Source: Streptomyces goshikiensis (GTDB lineage: Bacteria > Actinomycetota > Actinomycetes > Streptomycetales > Streptomycetaceae). From it: a stretch of 64,000 bases of DNA. Made by a program: the position numbers and the translations under genes. The notes under the pieces are model-generated. The model was not told the origin of the DNA. It ran no database searches and saw only the letters and a list, made by a program, of their open reading frames with translations. How positions within the stretch are numbered: position 1 is the first letter of the stretch; every line of letters begins with the position of its first letter. The stretch is taken from contig NZ_BMVE01000002.1 of the NCBI RefSeq assembly GCF_014650555.1, positions 933,807 to 997,806 on the forward strand, given 5' to 3'. This document shows positions 58,547-64,000 of the stretch, piece after piece.

Positions 58547-58768
58547 ATGGTGCGAAACGTAGAGCAGACACAGCCGCCCGTACCCGGACCGGGCCCGACC
58601 CCGGACCCGACGCCGGGCCCCGGACCGGCTCCCGGCCCCAACCCGTTCCCGGACCCCCAGCCCGTCCCGCGGCCGGTGCCGCCCGAGCCGGCGCCGGTGC
58701 CCGAGCCCGACCCGGTGCCCGCGCCGCCCGGGCCCGCTCCGATCCCGCAGCCCGGGCCCCTGAGCTGA
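58547..58768 (+). CDS. Small proline-rich protein (73 aa)
   Basis: A 73-residue protein nearly half proline: after MVRNVEQTQPPVPGPGPTPD it consists of Pro-Gly, Pro-Asp and Pro-Val pairs to the end at IPQPGPLS. No signal or membrane segment is seen. GGGGAAGG lies before the ATG at 58547. It may be an intrinsically disordered linker-like protein. Function unknown. Confidence 0.6.
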   Translation: MVRNVEQTQPPVPGPGPTPDPTPGPGPAPGPNPFPDPQPVPRPVPPEPAPVPEPDPVPAPPGPAPIPQPGPLS

Positions 58769-58774
58769 GCCCCG

Positions 58775-58800
58775 CACGGGGCGCCGGCGTGCGCCCCGTG
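58775..58800 (+). terminator. Terminator after the proline-rich gene
   Basis: CACGGGGCGC and GCGCCCCGTG form a perfect 10-bp stem with a CGGCGT loop, seven bases after the stop. Confidence 0.75.
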
Positions 58801-58851
58801 TGCCGGGTGTGCGACACCGGCCCGGCGCGGTCCCCCGTACGGCCGCCGGCC

Positions 58852-58877
58852 CGTGAGGGAGCGTCAACTCCCTCACG
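58852..58877. terminator. Second hairpin upstream of the cell-wall hydrolase promoter
   Basis: CGTGAGGGAG and CTCCCTCACG form a perfect 10-bp stem with loop CGTCAA. It ends 21 bases before the -35 element at 58898, so it may insulate the hydrolase gene or be an operator. Confidence 0.5.
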
Positions 58878-58897
58878 TGTGCGCCCTGTTGTGCCCC

Positions 58898-58926
58898 TTG
58901 TCATGAACTGATCGCAGCGTTAGGTT
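58898..58926 (+). promoter_or_regulatory. Promoter of the transglycosylase/LysM/M23 gene
   Basis: TTGTCA, 17 bases, TAGGTT: a strong vegetative-type promoter. Expected transcription start near 58932 makes the ATG at 58960 the best start and excludes the GTG at 58927. Confidence 0.65.
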
Positions 58927-58959
58927 GTGCGGTTCCTGATGTCTTCACTGGGGGCTCCC

Positions 58960-60207
58960 ATGGGTGTACGGGGCCGGCACCGCCGGTACCAGCCGAGCAG
59001 CATCAACCGGGCGTCGCTGGCCGTCACCGCCGGTGGCGCCGGAATCGCGCTCCCTCTGATCGGCGCCGGCGTCGCCCACGGCGCCTCGGTGGACACCTGG
59101 AACAAGGTCGCCGCCTGCGAATCGACCCACAACTGGCACATCAACTCCGGCAACGGCTACTACGGCGGGCTCCAGTTCAGCCAGAGCACCTGGCGCGAAT
59201 TCGGCGGCACCGCGTATGCCGCGCGGGCCGACCTGGCCACCAAGGACCAGCAGATCGCGGTCGCGGAGAAGGTCCTCAAGGGGCAGGGCCCGCAGGCCTG
59301 GCCCGCATGCGGCAAGCAGGCCGGACTCAGTCGCGGAGGCCCGGCACCCGCCGCCATCCCGCAGCAGAAGCAGGCGCAACAGCCCGCGGCGCTGCGGACC
59401 GAAGCCGAGCAGGCCACGGCCGAGCAACGGCAGAACGCACCGCGCCCCACCGGGACCTCGGTCCTGCCCAATCCGTACGTCGTGGCCCCCGGCGACTCGC
59501 TGTCGGCCATCGCCACGGAGCAGCACGTCGAGGGCGGCTGGCAGGCCCTGTACGAGACCAACCGGGCCACCATCGGCGGCAATCCGAACCTGATCCTCCC
59601 GGGCCAGCGGCTGACCCTGCGCATCACCGCGGCGCCGCCCGCGCAGAATCCGGAGAAGCCCCCGCGCACCGCCGAGCCGGTCAAGCCAGGGGAACCGGCG
59701 GCGACCAAGCCCAAGCCGGAGCAGGCCAAGCCCGCGCCCGCCAAGCCGGACCCCGCCAAGCCCGCCCCGCAGCCCGCCTCAGCGCAGCAGCAGCCGGCGG
59801 CCGGTGTCTTCTCCGCCCCCGTCGACGCCGGACTCGGCACCGCCTATCGCGTCGCGGGCTCCTCCTGGTCCAGCGGCTATCACACCGGGGTCGACTTCCC
59901 GGTGCCCACCGGCACGACCGTCAAGTCCGTCGGCTCCGGCCAGATCGTCTCGGCCGGCTGGGCCGGGGCGTACGGCTACCAGGTCGTGATCCGGCACTCC
60001 GACGGCCGCTACTCCCAGTACGCGCACCTCTCCGCGCTCAGCGTCAAGGCCGGCCAGCAGGTCTCCGGAGGCCAGCGGATCGGCCGCTCCGGTTCCACCG
60101 GCAACACCACCGGACCGCACCTGCACTTCGAGATGCGCACCGGCCCCGGCTACGGAACGGACATCGACCCGCTCGCGTATCTCCGCGGCCACGGCGTCCG
60201 GATCTGA
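58960..60207 (+). CDS. Secreted transglycosylase-like/LysM/M23 endopeptidase cell-wall protein
   Basis: A 415-residue exported peptidoglycan-processing protein. Signal/N-terminal region about 1-40 (SLAVTAGGAGIALPLIGAGV, cleavage near AHGAS). A resuscitation-promoting-factor-like transglycosylase domain follows (about 42-115) with WNKVAACESTHNWHINSG (catalytic Glu) and GYYGGLQFSQSTWREFGG. LysM is at about 175-225 (YVVAPGDSLSAIATEQHVEG, NPNLILPGQRLTL). A Pro/Lys/Ala linker leads to an M23 LytM domain (about 285-412) with HTGVDFPVPTG and GPHLHFEM (zinc site). Three wall activities in one chain. Its 3' third is overlapped on the other strand by the DMT transporter frame. Confidence 0.93.
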   Translation: MGVRGRHRRYQPSSINRASLAVTAGGAGIALPLIGAGVAHGASVDTWNKVAACESTHNWHINSGNGYYGGLQFSQSTWREFGGTAYAARADLATKDQQIAVAEKVLKGQGPQAWPACGKQAGLSRGGPAPAAIPQQKQAQQPAALRTEAEQATAEQRQNAPRPTGTSVLPNPYVVAPGDSLSAIATEQHVEGGWQALYETNRATIGGNPNLILPGQRLTLRITAAPPAQNPEKPPRTAEPVKPGEPAATKPKPEQAKPAPAKPDPAKPAPQPASAQQQPAAGVFSAPVDAGLGTAYRVAGSSWSSGYHTGVDFPVPTGTTVKSVGSGQIVSAGWAGAYGYQVVIRHSDGRYSQYAHLSALSVKAGQQVSGGQRIGRSGSTGNTTGPHLHFEMRTGPGYGTDIDPLAYLRGHGVRI

Positions 60208-61071
60208 CCCGCGCACGTGCGGCGGCACGGCCATGAGCAGGACGAGGCCGGCCGCCGCCACCGCGGCGCTCGCCAGCGCCGCCAGCGCGCCCACCGTCCC
60301 GTACCGGAAGCCCTCCTCGAAGAACGTGAGGCCCACCGCCGCCGCGACCACCGGGTTCACCATGGTCACCGTGGCCAGCGGAGCCGTCAGCCCCGCCCCC
60401 CGGTAGGCCGCCTGTGACAGCAGCAGCCCGCCGACGGCCAGCACGGCGATCGCCCCGAGCTGCGGCCACAGCGCGCCCGGTGCGCCCGGCGCGCCCTCCC
60501 CGCTCAGCTGGTCCAGCCGGAAGTCCTCGGCCACCGACTTGGTGAACACGGAGGCCATGCCGAAGGAGGTACCCGCCGCCGCGGCCAGCAGGACGCTGCG
60601 CAGCACCGGCCGGCGCATCCGGTGCGCCGCCAGGAACAGCAGGGCCACCCCGGCCGCGGTCGCGATCAGCAGCAGGCTCTGCTCGCCGCCCGCCAGCCCC
60701 TGCTCCGTCTCCCCGTCCCCGCCCGTCAGTGCCAGCAGCCCGGCCAGGCCCGCCGTGGCGAGCAGCGCCCCGCGCCAGGCAGCCGCGCCCGCCCGGCGCC
60801 GTACGAACACGGCCGACAGCGGGAGCGCGAAGACGATGGTGAGCGCCCCCAGCGGCTGGACCAGGCTCAGCGGCCCGTAGGCCAGCGCCACCACGTGCAG
60901 CAGCGCGCCGAGGCCGTTCAGCCCCACCGCCACCCACCACCCGGCGCGGTGCAGCGGGGCGTACGGGCGGTCCGGTGAGGTCGCGGCGACCCGCTCCTGG
61001 ACGATCGCCCCGCCGGCATAGGCGAGCGCGGACACCAGGCACAGGACGACGGACAGGGCCAAGGCACTCAT
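59779..61071 (-). CDS. DMT-superfamily (EamA-like) transporter with unusual 3' extension
   Basis: The first ~290 residues (start MSALALSVVLCLVSALAY at 61071) form about ten membrane helices, as in EamA-type transporters, ending LLMAVPPHVRG. The frame has no stop there and runs about 140 codons further, wholly antisense to the M23 gene, to 59779, for 430 residues. The extension (Gly/Val/Asp-rich) looks like non-selected antisense sequence. Either the stop codon was lost or shifted by mutation, or the real gene ends near 60200 by an error in the sequence. In a different frame a stop appears shortly after the overlap begins. Substrate unknown. Confidence 0.7.
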   Translation of the reverse strand: MSALALSVVLCLVSALAYAGGAIVQERVAATSPDRPYAPLHRAGWWVAVGLNGLGALLHVVALAYGPLSLVQPLGALTIVFALPLSAVFVRRRAGAAAWRGALLATAGLAGLLALTGGDGETEQGLAGGEQSLLLIATAAGVALLFLAAHRMRRPVLRSVLLAAAAGTSFGMASVFTKSVAEDFRLDQLSGEGAPGAPGALWPQLGAIAVLAVGGLLLSQAAYRGAGLTAPLATVTMVNPVVAAAVGLTFFEEGFRYGTVGALAALASAAVAAAGLVLLMAVPPHVRGSDPDAVAAEIRERVDVRSVAGAGAHLEVQVRSGGVAGGTGAADPLASGDLLAGLDAERGEVRVLGVAAVGVPDHDLVAVRPGPAGRDDLAGADGLDGRAGGHREVDPGVIAAGPGGARDAIGGAESGVDGGGEDTGRRLLLR

Positions 61072-61235
61072 GAATCCCACAATGCCCCACTCACCTGCAC
61101 AATTCCTCCGCCCACAGGAGGTCACGAGTCGTACTCCGGGCGTAGTACGGGAGGAGGGGCCACAAGCCCACGGACCGCGGGCCGCTCCCCGCAGTGACGC
61201 CCTCCTCGCGGTACGTGAGCCCCGCGCACACGGGT

Positions 61236-61265
61236 TTGGACCCCGGCGTGTCGAATCCGTACACT
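61236..61265 (+). promoter_or_regulatory. Promoter of the SDR gene
   Basis: TTGGAC, 18 bases, TACACT, giving a leader of about 60 bases before the ATG at 61329. It lies in the divergent 257-base region between the transporter and SDR genes. Confidence 0.65.
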
Positions 61266-61328
61266 CGCCCTTTTGGGGACTTCCGCAGCAGCGGGCGCGG
61301 ACGAGTGATCAAGGAACGGGCAGCGGCC

Positions 61329-62810
61329 ATGACGGTGACCGAAGACAACCACGTGAGCGGGGAAGAGGACGCCTTCGGGCCGGGCATCGACCCCGACCGG
61401 CTGGCCCTCTGCCTCAGCGTGATCGACGAGCTCGACAAGCTCGACGTCGACCACCCGGACGCCATCACCGTACGCCGCGCCACCGCCGGCCTCTACCGCA
61501 CGGTCAAGCAGCGCCGCCGCCAGGAGCGCCGCGCCGCCAAGACCGCCAACGACAAGGCCGTCACCGAGGCGACCGCGACCGGCTCCGCCGAGCGCATCGA
61601 CGACGAGACCCAGGGCAACGCCCTGACCGCCGCCACCAAGGGCCCGATCGCCGGGATACTCCAGCGCCCGCGTTCCTGCTACATCTGCAAGACCCGCTAC
61701 GTCGAGGTCGACGCGTTCTACCACCAGCTCTGCCAGGACTGCGCCGCCTTCAACCGCGCCCGCCGTGACGCCCGCACCGACCTGACCGGCCGCCGCGCGC
61801 TGCTCACCGGCGGCCGCGCCAAGATCGGCATGTACATCGCGCTGCGGCTGCTGCGCGACGGCGCGCACACCACCATCACCACCCGCTTCCCGAACGACGC
61901 GATCCGCCGCTTCAAGGCGATGCCCGACAGCTCCGAATGGCTGCACCGCCTGAAGATCGTCGGCATCGACCTGCGCGACCCGGCCCAGGTCGTCGCGCTC
62001 GCCGACTCGGTCGCCGGCGAGGGCCCGCTCGACATCCTGATCAACAACGCCGCGCAGACCGTCCGCCGCTCCCCGGGCGCCTACAGCGAGCTCGTCGCCG
62101 CCGAGAACGCCCCGCTCCCGGCCGGTGAGCTGCCGGCCGCCGAGGTCATCGGCACCTTCGGCAGCGGCACCGTCGACCGTGTCGCCGCGCTGCCCACCGG
62201 CCACGGCGAGAAGCTCACCGCCCAGGACGTCACCGAGCTCGCGCTGGTCTCCGGCTCCGCCTCCCTGGAGCGGATCGCCGCCGGTACGGCCATCGACGCG
62301 GGCGGGCTGGTCCCGGACCTGCACGACACCAACAGCTGGATCCAGACGGTGTCCGAGGTGGACCCGATCGAGCTCCTCGAAGTGCAGCTCTGCAACTCCA
62401 CCGCGCCGTTCATCCTGATCAGCCGGCTCCGCCCGGCCATGGCGGCCACCGAGGGCGGCCGCCGCTACGTCGTCAACGTCTCCGCGATGGAGGGCGTGTT
62501 CAGCCGCGGCTACAAGGGCGCCGGCCACCCGCACACCAACATGGCGAAGGCCGCGCTCAACATGCTGACGCGCACCAGCGCCCAGGAGATGTTCCAGAAG
62601 GACCAGATCCTGATGACCGCCGTGGACACCGGCTGGATCACCGACGAGCGTCCGCACCCGGACAAGATCCGCCTCGCCGAGGAGGGCTTCCACGCCCCGC
62701 TCGACCTGGTCGACGGCGCGGCCCGGGTCTACGACCCGATCGTCCGCGGTGAGCTCGGCGAGGACCTGTACGGCGTCTTCCTCAAGGACTACGCGCCCGC
62801 CAACTGGTAG
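61329..62810 (+). CDS. SDR-family oxidoreductase with N-terminal Cys-cluster domain
   Basis: A 493-residue protein. Residues about 1-100 are helical and highly charged (RTVKQRRRQERRAAKTAND). A Cys cluster follows near 115-140 (RSCYICKTRYVE, then FYHQLCQDCAAF), a C-x2-C...C-x2-C zinc-ribbon-like element. The Rossmann SDR domain (about 145-490) has GRRALLTGGRAKIGMYIALR, NNAAQTVRR, and, after a long insert, NVSAMEGVFSRGYKGAGHPH with MAKAALNMLTRTSA. The usual Y-x3-K is not exact (HPHTNMAKAAL keeps the Lys). Similar large SDRs occur in actinobacteria with unknown substrate. Confidence 0.82.
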   Translation: MTVTEDNHVSGEEDAFGPGIDPDRLALCLSVIDELDKLDVDHPDAITVRRATAGLYRTVKQRRRQERRAAKTANDKAVTEATATGSAERIDDETQGNALTAATKGPIAGILQRPRSCYICKTRYVEVDAFYHQLCQDCAAFNRARRDARTDLTGRRALLTGGRAKIGMYIALRLLRDGAHTTITTRFPNDAIRRFKAMPDSSEWLHRLKIVGIDLRDPAQVVALADSVAGEGPLDILINNAAQTVRRSPGAYSELVAAENAPLPAGELPAAEVIGTFGSGTVDRVAALPTGHGEKLTAQDVTELALVSGSASLERIAAGTAIDAGGLVPDLHDTNSWIQTVSEVDPIELLEVQLCNSTAPFILISRLRPAMAATEGGRRYVVNVSAMEGVFSRGYKGAGHPHTNMAKAALNMLTRTSAQEMFQKDQILMTAVDTGWITDERPHPDKIRLAEEGFHAPLDLVDGAARVYDPIVRGELGEDLYGVFLKDYAPANW

Positions 62811-62827
62811 GCCGCCCGAGCCCGGCC

Positions 62828-62865
62828 GCGCGCCCCGGTCCCTCTTCGGAGGGGCCGGGGCGCGC
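62828..62865. terminator. Bidirectional terminator with TTCG loop
   Basis: GCGCGCCCCGGTCCCTC pairs with GAGGGGCCGGGGCGCGC over 17 bp with one T-G pair and a stable TTCG tetraloop. It separates the convergent SDR and HD-domain genes. Confidence 0.9.
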
Positions 62866-62870
62866 CGCGT

Positions 62871-63443
62871 TCACGGCGTGCGCGCGTACGCCCCCGCCGC
62901 CACCCGTTCCAGAACCGGGCGCCAGTCCTCCATCACGCCCGCGTCCAGTCCGGGCACCTTGCCCGCGTCATCGGCCTGACGCAGTGTCACCGCGGCGTCC
63001 GCTTCGGGATCGGCCGCGAACGCCCGGACATCGTCCGCGCCCATCACCCCGCCCTGCGCCCGCAGGGTCAGCGCGCTCTGCGGCGACAGCGCCCGGGCCG
63101 GCTCGACGGCCGCCAGGTAGCGCTTCGCCGGCACGTGCAGCCGTACCAGCCGGGCCACCCGGTCGCCCAGCAGCGGGCGGAGCGCCTCGGCCGCGTGGTC
63201 GGCGTGGCCCGCGTCGTCCCCCGGGAACAGCAGGTGGCCCAGGTCGTGCACGAGGCCCGCGACTTGGAGTTCCTTGTCCGCGGGGTGCGAGCGGCGCAGC
63301 AGGGCCGCCGTCTGGAGCCCGTGGTCGTGCAGGTCGACCGGGTCGCCGCTGCGGTCGGGGGTGTCCCAGGCGCCCCGGCAGGCGCGCAGCAGATCCATCA
63401 ACTCGTCGACGCTCCGGACCTCCGCCACCCTGGACCTCGCCAC
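62871..63443 (-). CDS. HD-domain protein (PhnZ/inositol-oxygenase-like fold)
   Basis: A 190-residue HD-superfamily protein. Metal ligands are likely in LHDHGLQTAALL (near 37), VAGLVHDLGHLLFPG (H-D pair near 62), and ADHAAEALRPL, then RLVRLHVPAKRYL near 105. The pattern H...HD...H...D with LHVPAKRYL resembles the mixed-valent di-iron oxygenases PhnZ and myo-inositol oxygenase rather than phosphohydrolases. The GTG at 63443 is chosen because GGAGGG lies just upstream; an ATG at 63506 is in frame. Substrate unknown. Confidence 0.82.
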   Translation of the reverse strand: MARSRVAEVRSVDELMDLLRACRGAWDTPDRSGDPVDLHDHGLQTAALLRRSHPADKELQVAGLVHDLGHLLFPGDDAGHADHAAEALRPLLGDRVARLVRLHVPAKRYLAAVEPARALSPQSALTLRAQGGVMGADDVRAFAADPEADAAVTLRQADDAGKVPGLDAGVMEDWRPVLERVAAGAYARTP

Positions 63444-63615
63444 CGCGTTTCCCTCCGTAGCCCGCCCGTCGCCCGTGTGTTGCCCGCCGAGCAGATCAGC
63501 CCGCACCGTCCGTCTGTCGTACGAGTGACTGAACGTGGGGCGAAAAACAGCGGTCCAGTGCGGATTTTACCGTTCCATCGAGCGGGGGTCCGCTCATATG
63601 TGTACTCTAAACCGC

Positions 63616-63720
63616 ATGAGAGCCCCACCCGGGCCCTCGCTCCACCACGGCGCCACCGCGTCCGGAAACCTTTATTCCTGCCCGGCGCGGCGCTCCGCCC
63701 ACCGGGTTACGCGACACTAA
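63616..63720 (+). CDS. Possible leader ORF before the 57-aa peptide gene
   Basis: A 34-codon frame starts MRAPPGPSLHHGATASGNLY and ends VTRH at 63720, ten bases before the peptide gene. TACTCT at 63603-63608 would start transcription at or next to its ATG, so it may be translated leaderless. GGAG after its stop serves the next start. Confidence 0.35.
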   Translation: MRAPPGPSLHHGATASGNLYSCPARRSAHRVTRH

Positions 63721-63730
63721 GGAGTGCGCG

Positions 63731-63904
63731 GTGACTGAAATGACGACGACCGAACCGAAGCTGCTGGAGCACCCGAACGGGCGAACCAAGACCCGTTCGG
63801 ACGAGCTCGGCACGCTTGAGGTGTGGGCCCGATCCGCTCCCATCCGTCTGGCCGGGTACGAGGACGACCTGGCGGAGCCGCACATCCTGCCCGGTATCGA
63901 CTGA
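63731..63904 (+). CDS. 57-residue peptide, possible RiPP precursor
   Basis: GTG at 63731, preceded by GGAGTG, encodes 57 residues: an N-terminal polar part (TEMTTTEPKLLEHPNGRTK, TRSDELGTLEV) and a distinct C-terminal part with W, R, A, P, I, G, Y and acidic residues (WARSAPIRLAGYEDDLAEPH, then ILPGID). It has no Cys and no signal peptide. The two-part structure and isolated gene with its own terminator would suit a ribosomal peptide precursor, but downstream genes lie outside the window, so this is only a suggestion. Confidence 0.6.
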   Translation: MTEMTTTEPKLLEHPNGRTKTRSDELGTLEVWARSAPIRLAGYEDDLAEPHILPGID

Positions 63905-63931
63905 GCCCCGGCAGCAGCTCCCCCCGCGCCC

Positions 63932-63970
63932 CCGCGCCCCCGCGCCGACACAGCGGCGACGGGGGCGCGG
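63932..63970 (+). terminator. Terminator after the 57-residue peptide gene
   Basis: CCGCGCCCCCG and CGGGGGCGCGG form a perfect 11-bp outer stem with an inner CGCCG/CGGCG stem and an ACACAG loop, 28 bases after the stop. Nothing is recognised from here to the end of the window. Confidence 0.8.
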
Positions 63971-64000
63971 CATGTGCGGGCCGCCCCCTCCACCGCGCGC

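Noticed and set aside
58769..58960. ydaO-type c-di-AMP riboswitch before the cell-wall hydrolase
   Set aside because: Such switches often precede Rpf-like genes in Streptomyces, but I see no consensus; the promoter at 58898-58926 leaves only about 30 leader bases.

Overview
The window is very GC-rich, with GTG/TTG starts, many 4-base stop/start overlaps and families typical of Streptomyces or a close relative: SpoIIE-type phosphatase with PAS/GAF sensors, ScfR/RamB-type glyoxylate regulator, SCO0930-type lipoprotein, and a transglycosylase/LysM/M23 cell-wall protein. I noticed one in-frame TTA codon, in the first gene of the exopolysaccharide cluster. No tRNA, rRNA or CRISPR was seen.

Layout. 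1-176: a 16-bp GC-rich minisatellite. 336-4056: class I photolyase, a MerR-type regulator with a B12-binding domain and an ECF sigma factor, which together look like a LitR/LitS-type light-response module, plus a membrane protein. 4123-9066: histidine phosphatase, APC permease with UspA protein, then the DUF4142/DUF1996 secreted pair. 9361-16690: ECF sigma factor with a zinc-finger-like tail, PucR-type regulator, and a redox group (haem-type membrane protein, NuoF-like flavoprotein fused to a ferredoxin, two lipoproteins). 17102-21617: SpoIIE phosphatase and an EF-G paralogue. 21691-28897: acetate/C2 metabolism on the minus strand (aceA, aceB, 3-hydroxyacyl-CoA dehydrogenase, aldehyde dehydrogenase) with a divergent regulator. 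28934-35761: a BtuF-like binding protein, a cobalamin riboswitch, and a five-gene valine-catabolic operon starting with mmsA. 35903-43822: a same-strand group of stress and hydrolase genes (isochorismatase fold, DoxX, Dps, disulfide oxidoreductase-like flavoprotein, two alpha/beta hydrolases, amidohydrolase, YaaH-like membrane protein).

45010-54659 is the most striking metabolic locus. It encodes an Agd3-like secreted deacetylase, a PelF-type glycosyltransferase, a multispanning membrane protein, nucleotide-sugar enzymes, a spherulin-4 (Sph3-like) protein and a GH114 lipoprotein. This is close to the gene set of the fungal galactosaminogalactan cluster and suggests a Pel/GAG-like exopolysaccharide.

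54678-57246 is a retron-type defence island: a phosphoribosyltransferase-like/winged-helix effector, a structured non-coding region closed by matching inverted repeats (predicted msr-msd), and a retron reverse transcriptase. 57387-64000 returns to housekeeping genes: panD, a racemase-like protein, a proline-rich small protein, the cell-wall hydrolase, a DMT transporter that runs far into it on the other strand, an SDR enzyme with an internal Cys cluster, an HD-domain protein, and a 57-residue peptide gene with its own terminator.
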